A stretch of DNA of 64,000 nt from Winogradskyella sp. (GCA_002722255.1 PBLD01000002.1:134420-198419); one strand, 5' to 3'. Counted from the stretch's first letter, positions 8,094 through 16,933 are shown. Notes: generated from the letters alone by a model not told the origin. Translations and numbers: made by a program.

Positions 8094-9302
8094 ATGAAAT
8101 TCGCCATCATAAAAGAACGTAAAAATCCACCAGACAGACGAGTTGTATTCTCACCAGAAACTTTAGCAAAAGCCAGAGAAAAGTTTCCAGAAGCTGAGTT
8201 TGTTGTTGAGTCTTCCGATATACGTGTGTTTCCGGATGAGGCTTATGCTAAATTAGGATTTACAGTTACAGATGATGTGTCTGATGCAGATGTTATGATT
8301 GGTGTAAAGGAAGTTCCTGTTGAAAATTTAATTCCGAATAAAAAGTATTTCTATTTTTCGCATACCATTAAAAAGCAGCCGTACAACCGTAAGTTGCTAA
8401 AGGCAATGCTAGAGAGAAACATAGAAATGTACGACCACGAAACCATAGTAAAGCAGAGTGGTGCTCGTTTAATTGGTTTTGGACGTTATGCAGGTTTGGT
8501 TGGCGCATACAATGGTTTTAGAGCGTTAGGACTTAGAGATGGTTTGTTCAATTTGCCTAAAGTTGAAACCCTTGCCGACTTGGAAGAAGTAAAAGCTGAA
8601 TTGGATAAAATCACAATTCCTAATATAAAAATTTTACTTACCGGAACAGGAAAAGTAGCATATGGTGCCAAAGAAATTTTAGACCATTTGGGTATAAAAC
8701 AAGTTAGCGATGCTTTGTACTTAACGTCTGATTTTACAGAGCCAGTTTACGTTATGGCAGACGTTATGGAATATGCTAAGCGTAAAGATGGTAAAGTAGG
8801 AGATAAGTACAAATTCTATAAAGACCCAACAGGTTACGAGAGTAATTTTATGCCTTACGCAAAGCAAACGGATTACTTTATAGCAGGTCATTTCTATGGT
8901 AATAATGCACCTTATTTGTTTACAAGAGAAGATGCCAAGCATCCAGATTTCAGAATTAATTTAGTAGCAGATGTATCTTGCGATATTGATGGTCCTGTGG
9001 CTTCAACTATTCGTCCATCAACTATAGCAGAGCCATTTTATGGTTACAATCCACAAACTGAGCAAGAAGTTGCATTTGATTATAAAGATGCTATAACCGT
9101 TATGGCTGTAGATAACTTACCTTGTGAGCTTCCAAAAGATGCCAGTGAAGGCTTCGGAGAAACCTTTGTTGAGCATGTCATTCCTGCATTTTTTAATAAT
9201 GATGAACGTGGTGTTTTAAAACGAGCAAAAATCACAACAGCCGATGGTAAGTTGACAGATCGTTTTAAATATCTTCAGGATTATGTAGATGGGAAAGACT
9301 GA
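8094..9302 (+). CDS. NAD(P)-dependent dehydrogenase of the alanine dehydrogenase / saccharopine dehydrogenase (Lys1-like) family
   Basis: 402 residues, cytoplasmic. The start MKFAIIKERKNPPDRRVVFSP is the N-terminal signature of the AlaDH/PNT N-domain as found in NAD-dependent, lysine-forming saccharopine dehydrogenases. A nucleotide-binding region follows at about 178-200 (NIKILLTGTGKVAYGAKEIL), and the C-terminal half has VADVSCDIDGPVASTIR and VDNLPCELP. Lys1-like enzymes catalyse reversible oxidative cleavage of saccharopine to lysine and 2-oxoglutarate; many Bacteroidota copies are simply annotated as NAD(P)-dependent oxidoreductase, so the substrate is unproven. No neighbouring lysine gene supports it. 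It is convergent with the protease gene, with one nucleotide between the stops. Confidence 0.75.
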   Translation: MKFAIIKERKNPPDRRVVFSPETLAKAREKFPEAEFVVESSDIRVFPDEAYAKLGFTVTDDVSDADVMIGVKEVPVENLIPNKKYFYFSHTIKKQPYNRKLLKAMLERNIEMYDHETIVKQSGARLIGFGRYAGLVGAYNGFRALGLRDGLFNLPKVETLADLEEVKAELDKITIPNIKILLTGTGKVAYGAKEILDHLGIKQVSDALYLTSDFTEPVYVMADVMEYAKRKDGKVGDKYKFYKDPTGYESNFMPYAKQTDYFIAGHFYGNNAPYLFTREDAKHPDFRINLVADVSCDIDGPVASTIRPSTIAEPFYGYNPQTEQEVAFDYKDAITVMAVDNLPCELPKDASEGFGETFVEHVIPAFFNNDERGVLKRAKITTADGKLTDRFKYLQDYVDGKD

Positions 9303-9303
9303 T

Positions 9304-11403
9304 TTAATCTAGTGCATCATGTAATTTTTTATGATAATCTAAAATAACTCCAAGATTTTTTTGGTCTACACGATTACATTGCATTATTGTGTTCTCAATA
9401 TCAGTCATTATCAATTGGAACCCACCATTTTCAAAGATATTTCCTGTTCGCTTTTCTATTTTGCCACCTTCGATTAATATTTGTTTTAACACCTCAGTAT
9501 TTTCGATATTTGGTAGCTCAATGAATTCTATTTTGTCAAAACTCTCTAAATCGTTATTAAGACTTACAGCTAAGTCATTAACTCTGTAACCAAAACGTCT
9601 TACGTCGTTTTCGGTTACTTCTTTAGTCTGAAGTTGATTTAACTCATTATAAATGGTACTTTTAATACTAAGGGCTTTTTTATAAAATGTAATTAATTCT
9701 TTATGCTGAAGGTATAGTTTTTTTAAGTGGTCGTGATTACCTTGTTTTTTTGCTAGAGCAAGATGAAAAGTACAAAAGTCTTTGTCCCAATCATTAAAAT
9801 TATCTTTAAATATTTTTTCTCTTTCAGCAAAAAGCTCATTATAACCTTGTTGAACCGTTTTCTTTTTGTAAGTCTTACCTTTAAAGGCAAATGAATTATC
9901 TTTTGTAGTCCCTTGAGCAATTTCACTTGCTTTAACCATTAGTACTTCAATTTCTTTTATAGGCTTCATTAGTTCATCTAGCTTGTTCTTAAGATTTTCG
10001 TAAGCTGATAATTTTAGTTCTACATTGTCTGTTTCTTTATCAATACTGTCTATTTCAGGAATATTGATAAATCTATTTTCAAAGGCATTCCCAAATTCGC
10101 TTAATAATTCTTTACCATGATTTTCAGAGGCAATAAAACTTTCAAACTCTTCAACATTACAGAAACTCTCAGCTTTTTTATTGATATATTGCTCATATAT
10201 TAAATTCGTCATTTCTTGTTGAAGTTTTTCTTTGTTATTAAACAGCAACCAAGGGGAATCTTCATTTATTTCGCAGGCTACAAATGGTACTTTAGCATTG
10301 TCCTGACGCATATCGTTTGGTGGATGACTTGCGTACATGTTTACTTTAGAGTGTTCGGAGCCTACAAAATAGGTTTTACCACCTCTTTTGTCGTTTGGTA
10401 AAGCAGTAAGCAAAGTTATTTGCTGTTCCTTAATACGATCTAAACTAAGATTGTTGTGGGTATAAAGATTTTTAGAGAATAGTTTTTTTTGAGAAGCTAG
10501 ATAAGCATAATTTATAGTGTTATTCCATTTTTCAAAACCGCTGTCCAACTTCCATAATCCAGAAATTATAGCATCGCTACCAGAAGTACTTATGGCAACT
10601 TTATCGGCATTGAATTCCATTTCTCTTGAAAGTGAAGAATACATGATGTTGAGAAACTGGTAGAACAAGTTTAAGACTTGCCTAATTAGCCAAATAATAG
10701 GAGTAATAATCCATGCGGCAAATGATAGTCTTAAGTCTGAGGCTCTCCACTGATCTAAAAGGTCATCCCACTTGTCTCTAGAGAAAATCATATCGTGAAT
10801 TATTGTGTTTGCAGAAATGATATAACTACCAATTTTCATACTTCTTTGTGAAAAGTGACCAAATTCATGACTCATAATTGCTTTAAATTCTGATAGATTC
10901 ACACAACTAACTAACCCTAGGCCAATAGTAAGCTCCTTTTTAACAGGTAAAAAAAGACTAAGCCACATATTTGTATAAGATACATATGCATTAACATCTG
11001 GGTCTGCGTATATAGCTTTAGGTTTTGGAGCACCTGTTTCATCACATATTTTTAGAATAAAACTCCAGAGTTCTGGGTAATCTTTTTTATTAAGTTTTAT
11101 TCGGTTTTCACGCTTATGATTTTTTAACTTAAATATAAATTTTAAAGTAAAAAAGAAAAGCATAACAGAACCAGCGATAGCACCTATTTTACCTAAAATT
11201 GTAATTTTATTTATATGACCTATGTCATAGGTAAAAGCCCAATATACAAGATATCCTAGCACAGCTACTAAAGCACCATATAGTAAAAAGAACAATAAAA
11301 TAGATAGTATTGCTAATAATGCTCTAGTTTTATAAGAAGCTGGTAGTGCAGTTAATTTTTTTGGTAATTCAACAGGACTAGGTGGATATAAATTTGTAGT
11401 CAT
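9304..11403 (-). CDS. M48-family membrane metalloprotease
   Basis: 699 residues. Two N-terminal membrane segments (about 27-57 and 68-92) precede a zinc-protease core with the HExxH motif His179-Glu180-Phe-Gly-His183 (MSHEFGHFSQ) and the third-ligand motif EMEFNADK (Glu263, Asp267), as in M48/HtpX-like enzymes. A further hydrophobic stretch at about 226-250 lies between the two motifs. The C-terminal 400 residues are charged, partly coiled-coil and unrecognised; they are much longer than in HtpX. Likely role: turnover of membrane or secreted proteins. It stands alone, and 135 bp upstream separate it from DUF1361. Confidence 0.85.
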   Translation of the reverse strand: MTTNLYPPSPVELPKKLTALPASYKTRALLAILSILLFFLLYGALVAVLGYLVYWAFTYDIGHINKITILGKIGAIAGSVMLFFFTLKFIFKLKNHKRENRIKLNKKDYPELWSFILKICDETGAPKPKAIYADPDVNAYVSYTNMWLSLFLPVKKELTIGLGLVSCVNLSEFKAIMSHEFGHFSQRSMKIGSYIISANTIIHDMIFSRDKWDDLLDQWRASDLRLSFAAWIITPIIWLIRQVLNLFYQFLNIMYSSLSREMEFNADKVAISTSGSDAIISGLWKLDSGFEKWNNTINYAYLASQKKLFSKNLYTHNNLSLDRIKEQQITLLTALPNDKRGGKTYFVGSEHSKVNMYASHPPNDMRQDNAKVPFVACEINEDSPWLLFNNKEKLQQEMTNLIYEQYINKKAESFCNVEEFESFIASENHGKELLSEFGNAFENRFINIPEIDSIDKETDNVELKLSAYENLKNKLDELMKPIKEIEVLMVKASEIAQGTTKDNSFAFKGKTYKKKTVQQGYNELFAEREKIFKDNFNDWDKDFCTFHLALAKKQGNHDHLKKLYLQHKELITFYKKALSIKSTIYNELNQLQTKEVTENDVRRFGYRVNDLAVSLNNDLESFDKIEFIELPNIENTEVLKQILIEGGKIEKRTGNIFENGGFQLIMTDIENTIMQCNRVDQKNLGVILDYHKKLHDALD

Positions 11404-11538
11404 CTTTTTTTGTTAAGAGACAGAAATATAGAAATTTTAGGACAAAGTTAAATCTTCCACAAAAGATTATGGATAAAGGACTGTTTTATTCTATAAAATG
11501 ATTGCTTTATTTGAAACTTCTTTTAACGGTATTTTATA

Positions 11539-12198
11539 CTAGTTTGACAATTTAAAATTTTTCACCATCCAATACCCAACCACCAAAAACCCACTAAATC
11601 CTAAAGTAAATAGCCAAGCGTCAGAATTTTGAAATGGTGAAAACATAATTTCAAATACATCAGAAATTAACACTTGTGGATTGCTGATGATTTCCCAAGA
11701 ATTGTATCTGAGAAATCGACCTAAGTAAACACCAAAACCACACAAAAAGATGATAAATGTTGTTGAGGTTTCAATAGGAATCTTTTTGAAATATAAGGCT
11801 GTCAACTTTTGCATATCTAGTAACGATAAATAGAAGATAAGTAACCCACTTAAAGCAAATGACAGTACGACCAAAACATCTAACCAAAGCCAAGTGTTAT
11901 TGCCAACTCTAATATGAATTAAGTCTGTAACGATGTACGGAGCGTTTGGTAAAAACGCTAACCAAACTAAAAACCAAAACCCGAATTTCAGTTTGTTTAG
12001 GTTTTGTTTGGTGTTGAGATACATTGTAATGGTGTATGGTATAATGGCTAAGAAAACATTCCAAACTAGGAAAAGGTAAAAGAATGATTTATTCAGTTTT
12101 ATTCTTACCATTAAAGCGATAATGCTAAAGGTTAATGCAACTATGACTAATGATAGCGTTTTAAACTTTGATTGTATGAGTGTTTTTATAGTTTCCAT
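11539..12198 (-). CDS. DUF1361 family membrane protein
   Basis: 219 residues with about seven hydrophobic segments. The motifs LVWNVFLAIIPY and LAFLPNAPYIVTDLIHI, with a WLWLDVLVV segment, are characteristic of DUF1361, an integral membrane family of unknown function. It is the last gene of a four-gene minus-strand operon, and its start lies 38 bp inside the preceding DUF2809 gene, so translation of the two is probably coupled. No catalytic motif is visible. Confidence 0.8.
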   Translation of the reverse strand: METIKTLIQSKFKTLSLVIVALTFSIIALMVRIKLNKSFFYLFLVWNVFLAIIPYTITMYLNTKQNLNKLKFGFWFLVWLAFLPNAPYIVTDLIHIRVGNNTWLWLDVLVVLSFALSGLLIFYLSLLDMQKLTALYFKKIPIETSTTFIIFLCGFGVYLGRFLRYNSWEIISNPQVLISDVFEIMFSPFQNSDAWLFTLGFSGFLVVGYWMVKNFKLSN

Positions 12199-12559
12199 TG
12201 TAGTATTCTATGATTAAAACGGTAAAGATTCCTAAGGTGTAAGCTACTAAGTCTCCGAACTGAAATGTGCTTCCAAATATGAGATTTGCAGCTGTACTGC
12301 TTTCTAAATTAAAGTAGGCTAAGAATGGAGTGAGTTGAAGCAACTCTATACCATAAGCAATAAAGAGGACGACCAAAGCAGAGGCCCTCACACTCATATT
12401 GGTGCATCCTCTAAATATTGCATACAGTAAAATAACCACGAGATAGTCGCCAAAGGTGTAGCGAATAAATCCGGTTTTTATAATAAAGGCTATGGCTAGC
12501 TCAATTAATAACAGAAAATGAGCTATAGCTAGATAGTATTTGTTGAATTGAAGTTTCAT
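12161..12559 (-). CDS. DUF2809 family membrane protein
   Basis: 132 residues from the chosen start at 12559 (MKLQFNKYY); an upstream in-frame ATG at 12634 would add a charged 25-residue extension overlapping the preceding gene and is less likely. Four membrane segments, with GFIRYTFGDYLVVILLY, GIELLQ and a terminal FQFGDLVAYTLGI: the pattern of DUF2809, a small membrane family of unknown function. The 3' end overlaps the DUF1361 start by 38 bp. Part of the operon that begins with the DUF4173 gene. Confidence 0.75.
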   Translation of the reverse strand: MKLQFNKYYLAIAHFLLLIELAIAFIIKTGFIRYTFGDYLVVILLYAIFRGCTNMSVRASALVVLFIAYGIELLQLTPFLAYFNLESSTAANLIFGSTFQFGDLVAYTLGIFTVLIIEYYNGNYKNTHTIKV

Positions 12560-12599
12560 AATAGTAGATTTCTTTTTTTCTTTTAAAATTTTAGGCTGT

Positions 12600-12920
12600 T
12601 CAAGGTAGATGGGTTTGATTTGGTTCAACGGCAAGTTTTTTATTTTTAGAAGGTTTAATCTTTCTTCTCCAAAGAAATAATGCTAAAAAATAGACAGTAG
12701 AGAAATAGTAAATAACAAGGATTGAATTGTTAAAAGTGATAATAAACGCCATACAAATCATTGTTAGAGCAATGATGTAATAAGGGAAACAGAGTTTAAA
12801 AATGTATTTGGTTTCAGTTGATGTATTGAACGACCAAAACACACAAGCAATACTGATTCTTATGATGGTATAAGTTGCCAACAAAATAAATGATATGCCA
12901 AGAATCATTAATATTATCAT
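12600..12920 (-). CDS. Small membrane protein of unknown function
   Basis: 106 residues with about three hydrophobic segments (roughly 3-28, 43-65 and 68-85) and a basic, soluble C-terminus (RRKIKPSKNKK). I do not recognise a family. It lies 12 bp after the DUF4173 gene and 40 bp before DUF2809, so it is very probably translated from the same transcript. Confidence 0.6.
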   Translation of the reverse strand: MIILMILGISFILLATYTIIRISIACVFWSFNTSTETKYIFKLCFPYYIIALTMICMAFIITFNNSILVIYYFSTVYFLALFLWRRKIKPSKNKKLAVEPNQTHLP

Positions 12921-12932
12921 ACTACTTAAGTT

Positions 12933-14309
12933 TTAGTTTATAAAATTGTCGTATTGTAATTCTTGCCAAGAAGAATTTTCTAATTTAATTATGTAGTGGT
13001 AATACTTGTTTTCAATCAATCGAATACTCTCGTCACTTAGCTTACTTTTTTCAAGATGATTTTTTAATAGTAAGGTGTTGTTATCAGACAAGTCAATCAG
13101 ATAATTAATATCCATTGATTTTGCATAATTAAAATTGTAGTTAGTAATATGGTAATCCCAATTAACCATTGCTGCGATAACCATTACAACAAATGCAGCC
13201 TTAGTATTTAATCGAAACAAATACCAAATGTTTTTTGTTTTGTTGATTTTTACGAGTGTAGTAACAAGTCCTGTTAAAGTTAAAATAAGGTAGACTAAAA
13301 CACCAATACGCTTATAGGTTAACCCAAAATAATAGATATATTGACTGTTTTTTACTGCAATGCTTAGCACTAATATTGAGTTAAGAATGATCCATGTAAA
13401 GGCTAATTTTTTTACCGTCTTATTCTCTTTATAAAAATTAAGATTACCTCTAAAGACATAAAGGAGAATAATTATTGCTATAACAATAGATGCAATTAAA
13501 GCGTTAATGCCACTATGCACCTGACTTGAAAAAACCGAACCACGAACTTCTTCGTTTGTTAAGATAAAAGTGATATCTGTTATTAGAAAAATTACAATAA
13601 GCACGTTTAGTAAGGCAATTAGGATGATGCCTAGCTGGTTTTCTTGTTTTAATATTGGAATAGAAAAATCTTTTGTTTTAAATAAAAGGTTGCCAGTTTT
13701 TAAGTCCTGTGATGTGGCTGGCTCTACTTCAATTGGTTTATGAATATTTGCAAATAAATAGTAACCAAGACCTGCAAATAGTAACCATTGAATATTGATA
13801 AAACTAAAATCAATTTTTTCAATAAGCTCATTAAAAATTGGATTTCCGTTTTGATATAGCCCAATAAATACGATGACAATCGCTGCAGGAATAATAACAA
13901 TTTTTACTATGTGGAGGTAATCAATTTCTTTTTTTGGTTCTACAGTTTGCGTAGCCTCATTAACAGTATAATTTCTATGAAAGAATCCTGCAATGGTTGT
14001 GTATAAACCATTAAGCCAATTAACATAAATAGAGGCTTTGTGTTCTGATAATAGTCCAATGAGCGTAAAAAAGGACACAATATTGGCAATTATCGTAAGT
14101 GTTGAGTCATGAAAAAAGACAGCAATTCCTGTAGCTAAATACATGGCAGAATAGATTAAAGTCCTTTTAATTTTGAAATTTTCTTTATTGTTAATGATAA
14201 GAATGACAAGTGTTAAAATGCTAAATAAAGAAAGGTTTAAGCCAATGCTTTTGCCGTAGAAAAGCGTACTGAATATAAGAGCAGCGATAAATAATATTAT
14301 TTTTTTCAT
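12933..14309 (-). CDS. DUF4173 (DUF4153-like) polytopic membrane protein
   Basis: 458 residues, about 11-12 membrane segments with a soluble C-terminal tail (about 390-458). The segment YKRIGVLVYLILTLTGLVT is typical of the DUF4153/DUF4173 group, whose function is unknown; in Bacteroidota such genes often neighbour a small winged-helix regulator, as here. First gene of a four-gene operon (DUF4173, 106-aa protein, DUF2809, DUF1361). A composite palindrome at 14318-14346 lies 8 nt before the ATG and is nearly identical to one before the regulator's own operon, so the winged-helix protein (15124-15417) probably controls it. Confidence 0.78.
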   Translation of the reverse strand: MKKIILFIAALIFSTLFYGKSIGLNLSLFSILTLVILIINNKENFKIKRTLIYSAMYLATGIAVFFHDSTLTIIANIVSFFTLIGLLSEHKASIYVNWLNGLYTTIAGFFHRNYTVNEATQTVEPKKEIDYLHIVKIVIIPAAIVIVFIGLYQNGNPIFNELIEKIDFSFINIQWLLFAGLGYYLFANIHKPIEVEPATSQDLKTGNLLFKTKDFSIPILKQENQLGIILIALLNVLIVIFLITDITFILTNEEVRGSVFSSQVHSGINALIASIVIAIIILLYVFRGNLNFYKENKTVKKLAFTWIILNSILVLSIAVKNSQYIYYFGLTYKRIGVLVYLILTLTGLVTTLVKINKTKNIWYLFRLNTKAAFVVMVIAAMVNWDYHITNYNFNYAKSMDINYLIDLSDNNTLLLKNHLEKSKLSDESIRLIENKYYHYIIKLENSSWQELQYDNFIN

Positions 14310-14317
14310 TTTATAGA

Positions 14318-14346
14318 TTGTAAAGTACTTTGTTTTTCAAAGTAAA
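14318..14346 (-). promoter_or_regulatory. Operator B: composite palindrome before the DUF4173 operon
   Basis: Two overlapping palindromes: AAAGTACTTT (14322-14331) and ACTTTG-N5-CAAAGT (14327-14343), with TTG and TAA flanks. 25 of 29 positions equal operator A at 16082-16110; all differences lie in the 5-nt loop. On the minus strand the arm forms TTACTTTG, a 7/8 match to the -7 element, so binding here would block transcription. Confidence 0.75.
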
Positions 14347-14358
14347 AGATTAAAAAAA

Positions 14359-15117
14359 TTATGTGATGTTCATTTGTTTTATGTCTTGTTTGTAAGCAGA
14401 AGGCAAAAGCACTTCTTTTATCATCCAATCTAGCTTTATGCTTCTAAAGAATTTATAAACTGAAATCATTGGTACTAACAGTGATATTTTTCGTAGGTTA
14501 AGCATTTGTCTCGCAGAATCTGGTAGTAGCAAAATTTGAGATTCTAATAGCAAATGATATCTAAAAATGCCAAGATGTTTTCTATATTGTTTGTAAAGGT
14601 CTTTGGTTAAAGTACTGTTATCTAAATTTTGGTTTAAATGTGCTTTTCTAGCCAACTGAAAGTCTGAGCAGGTTAGTGGAAGATTGTTTATTTTCATTCT
14701 ACTACCAACTCGATTAAACACATTCAACACTTCCTGTTTCTCATTGTTTGTTAGAGGTCTTTGCAACAACTCATAAGAACGAATAGAATAATCTATAAGC
14801 ATAAAGAGTACATCCTTGTAGGCCCATTCAGGTATTTTTTTGCCACGACTATTTTCTACTGAGCTATGAATATTATTAATGGTGTCAATGGCTTTTAGAG
14901 CGGTTTCATTTTTAGAAAATACTATGGCTTTGGCATAGTTAACTGTAGAAAACAGTCTGCCTAATGGATCTTTTGGTAGTTTGCTTGTATAATAGAGCCA
15001 GTCTACAGTTTTGTTCAGAGCAAATTCGGCAGATGCACCAGCAAAAACCATTAAAATGGTATCGCTTTTGCCCCAAATTTCTCTAACAATCGAATCTTTA
15101 TCTACAAAATGCTCCAT
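14359..15117 (-). CDS. DUF2236 / MpaB-like oxygenase-family protein
   Basis: 252 residues. The order SDTILMVFAGASAEFALN, then DPLGRLFSTVNYAKAIVF, then AWAYKD-like (EWAYKDVLFMLIDYS) and PLT is the signature of the DUF2236 (ER-bound oxygenase mpaB / rubber-oxygenase catalytic domain) family. Some members are haem oxygenases; most bacterial ones are uncharacterised. No signal peptide is visible. It starts 6 bp after the winged-helix regulator's stop and ends 12 bp before operator B, so it is the third gene of the regulator's operon. Confidence 0.72.
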   Translation of the reverse strand: MEHFVDKDSIVREIWGKSDTILMVFAGASAEFALNKTVDWLYYTSKLPKDPLGRLFSTVNYAKAIVFSKNETALKAIDTINNIHSSVENSRGKKIPEWAYKDVLFMLIDYSIRSYELLQRPLTNNEKQEVLNVFNRVGSRMKINNLPLTCSDFQLARKAHLNQNLDNSTLTKDLYKQYRKHLGIFRYHLLLESQILLLPDSARQMLNLRKISLLVPMISVYKFFRSIKLDWMIKEVLLPSAYKQDIKQMNIT

Positions 15118-15123
15118 TACTGT

Positions 15124-15417
15124 TTAAGTCTTACTAATCAATTTTTCTAGTGCTTCAATGTGTTTTTTAAATTCTGCTTTTCCAAGTTTTGTAGCACTAT
15201 ATCTGGTGTTTGGTTTGCGACCAATAAATTGTTTTTCAACCAAAATATATTCTGCATTTTCCAGAGCCTTGGTGTGGCTTGCCAGATTGCCATCTGTAGC
15301 TCCAAGCAGCTCTTTTAATGTTTTAAAATCTGCATGCTCGTTCACCATAAGAACAGACATAATACCAAGTCGTATTCTATGATCAAAAAGTTTATTTATG
15401 TTGTTAATTATACTCAA
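15124..15417 (-). CDS. Winged-helix transcriptional regulator (PF13601-like, MarR/ArsR fold)
   Basis: 97 residues, a single winged helix-turn-helix: helix FDHRIRLGIMSVL, then FKTLKELLGATDGNLASHTKALE (turn and recognition helix) and a wing around VEKQFIGRKPNTRYSATKLG. This is the pattern of stand-alone HTH_27-type regulators, which bind inverted repeats as dimers. Second gene of an operon with the 202-residue membrane protein and the DUF2236 protein. The two near-identical palindromes at 16082-16110 and 14318-14346 are the obvious candidate sites, implying autoregulation plus control of the DUF4173 operon. The ligand or signal is unknown; there is no sensor domain. Confidence 0.85.
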   Translation of the reverse strand: MSIINNINKLFDHRIRLGIMSVLMVNEHADFKTLKELLGATDGNLASHTKALENAEYILVEKQFIGRKPNTRYSATKLGKAEFKKHIEALEKLISKT

Positions 15418-15470
15418 TGTTTAGTATTAAGCTTAGACTCTAAGTAATTAAAAATTTATGTATTACGGTA

Positions 15471-16079
15471 TTACCTATCATACTTAAAATGCATCCACGT
15501 GCCATAAATAATGTGCATAATACCAAAACCCATAACCCAAAGCCAAAACCCGTAGCCAGGATAATAGCTTGCAATTAATCCAAGTACTATTTGAATATAC
15601 CCTAAATATCTAATATCTCCTAAGCTATATTTTGAAGCACTAACTAAGGCCAAACCATAAAAAATGAGCATTAAACCGCCAGTTTGTCCATACCGTCCTT
15701 GGTCTAAAATAATAAGGCAATATAAACCACCAACTAGTAAAGGAATAAGAAAGTTTAATAACAACCGTTGAGAAGAACTATCCCAAATTTTTTCGTCATT
15801 CTTCTTAGCTTTTCTTACAGTGAGAATTATACCAGTTAAAGCACTCAATAAAGCAACCATCATTAGTATAACCATACAAGTCCAAAACACCCAACCATGA
15901 AATATATATAACTTGCCATAGCTATAGGTGTCTACAAGCCAGAATGCTATTGCTGCACCAATTAAAGCATATATACCAGCTAGAATACCAGATAATCCAC
16001 TTAATGAAATAAAACGCGAAGATTTGTTCATTAAATGTTTAATCTCGCTGATGTCTTTTAAATAATCTTCGTTACTCAT
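15471..16079 (-). CDS. Membrane protein of unknown function, first gene of the winged-helix operon
   Basis: 202 residues. A soluble N-terminal 20 residues (SNEDYLKDISEIKHLMNKSS) precede about six membrane segments; ILIV-rich helices end with GFWLWVMGFGIMHIIYGTWMHFKYDR-like sequence (last about 30 residues). I do not recognise a named domain; similar proteins occur beside winged-helix regulators in Bacteroidota. Operator A ends 2 nt before its ATG, and the regulator gene follows 53 bp downstream. A function together with the DUF4173 and DUF1361 proteins in the envelope is inference from co-regulation. Confidence 0.65.
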   Translation of the reverse strand: MSNEDYLKDISEIKHLMNKSSRFISLSGLSGILAGIYALIGAAIAFWLVDTYSYGKLYIFHGWVFWTCMVILMMVALLSALTGIILTVRKAKKNDEKIWDSSSQRLLLNFLIPLLVGGLYCLIILDQGRYGQTGGLMLIFYGLALVSASKYSLGDIRYLGYIQIVLGLIASYYPGYGFWLWVMGFGIMHIIYGTWMHFKYDR

Positions 16080-16081
16080 AG

Positions 16082-16110
16082 TTGTAAAGTACTTTGAAAT
16101 ACAAAGTAAA
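16082..16110 (-). promoter_or_regulatory. Operator A: composite palindrome before the winged-helix operon
   Basis: AAAGTACTTT (16086-16095) overlaps ACTTTG-N5-CAAAGT (16091-16107). On the minus strand the right arm gives TTACTTTG (16109-16102), a near-perfect -7 element, with TTTTG (16134-16130) 20 nt upstream at the right place for a -33 element. The palindrome therefore covers the promoter and leader down to 2 nt before the ATG, as expected for an autorepressor site. Confidence 0.78.
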
Positions 16111-16191
16111 TTAAATTATTTGAATTCAGCAAAACATTTTAGAAGATATTGATTAAATTTATGTTTTAAGAATTAACTTATAACAATAATT

Positions 16192-16554
16192 ATGGATTTA
16201 ATTGAATTACTTTTAGCAATTGCAAATATTTCTGGTGGTATATTATTAGGACTTGCAACTCTTGATAAATGGGATGGAGAGAGTAACTTTTTTAATAAGA
16301 TTGCTGGTTTTTTAGCTCCGTTTCAGACAGCTATAGGGCTTGGTCTCATTATTTTGGCTATTCTTGAGTTTTGGGATGGACTAATATATAATATTGCTAG
16401 TATACTAGGAGGTATATTATTATTAACACATGCCTTTGGTAAAGTGCCGTCACTAGAGACTAGTCTGAGAAAACTATCCGCTAAATTAATGCCGTTTAAA
16501 GCTATAATAGGTATTGGTTTAATTGTTGTTGGAATTATTCAGTTATTTTTCTAA
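16192..16554 (+). CDS. Small membrane protein with an internal duplication
   Basis: 120 residues, four hydrophobic helices in two similar halves. Half one contains IANISGGILLGLATL and later LAPFQTAIGLGLIILAILEF; half two contains IASILGGILLLTHAF and LMPFKAIIGIGLIVVGIIQLF. The alignment is gap-poor, so the gene probably arose by duplication of a two-helix unit. No known family recognised. Divergent from the winged-helix operon (112 bp between starts, sharing the operator region) and immediately followed by the DUF1801 gene. Confidence 0.65.
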   Translation: MDLIELLLAIANISGGILLGLATLDKWDGESNFFNKIAGFLAPFQTAIGLGLIILAILEFWDGLIYNIASILGGILLLTHAFGKVPSLETSLRKLSAKLMPFKAIIGIGLIVVGIIQLFF

Positions 16555-16932
16555 TTGAATCCTGCGGAAGCCTATATTTTAAAACAAGAAGAGCCATACA
16601 AAACTATTTTGTTACAACTTCAGGCCATAATAGAGGCAGTCTTACCCAATGCAGAATTACTTTACAAATGGCGAATCCCGTTTTACTATAATGACGGTAT
16701 TCCTATATGTTTTCTAAATAAATCAAAAGACTATGTAGATCTAGCCTTTTGGCATTTTGAAAAATTAGAAAAGCATAATGAACATTTTGTAGATGCTAAC
16801 AGAAAATCTATAAGTTCTCTTCGGTTTAAATCTGTTGAAGATATTAATGATGAGGTTATTGTCTATGTGCTACAAAAGCAGTTAGAGATTAATACTAATC
16901 CATTTAAGCTTATTTTGGGTAAGAAAAAATAG
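16555..16932 (+). CDS. DUF1801 (YdhG-like) protein
   Basis: 125 residues, soluble, starting with TTG directly after the upstream stop, so translation is probably coupled. The sequence ILLQLQAIIEAVLPNAELLYKWRIPFYYNDGIPICFLN, a Phe/Tyr-rich centre and DYVDLAFWHFEKL agree with DUF1801, a small single-domain family of unknown biochemical function. No ATG is available nearby. It converges on kdsA with one nucleotide between the stops. Confidence 0.75.
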   Translation: MNPAEAYILKQEEPYKTILLQLQAIIEAVLPNAELLYKWRIPFYYNDGIPICFLNKSKDYVDLAFWHFEKLEKHNEHFVDANRKSISSLRFKSVEDINDEVIVYVLQKQLEINTNPFKLILGKKK

Positions 16933-16933
16933 C

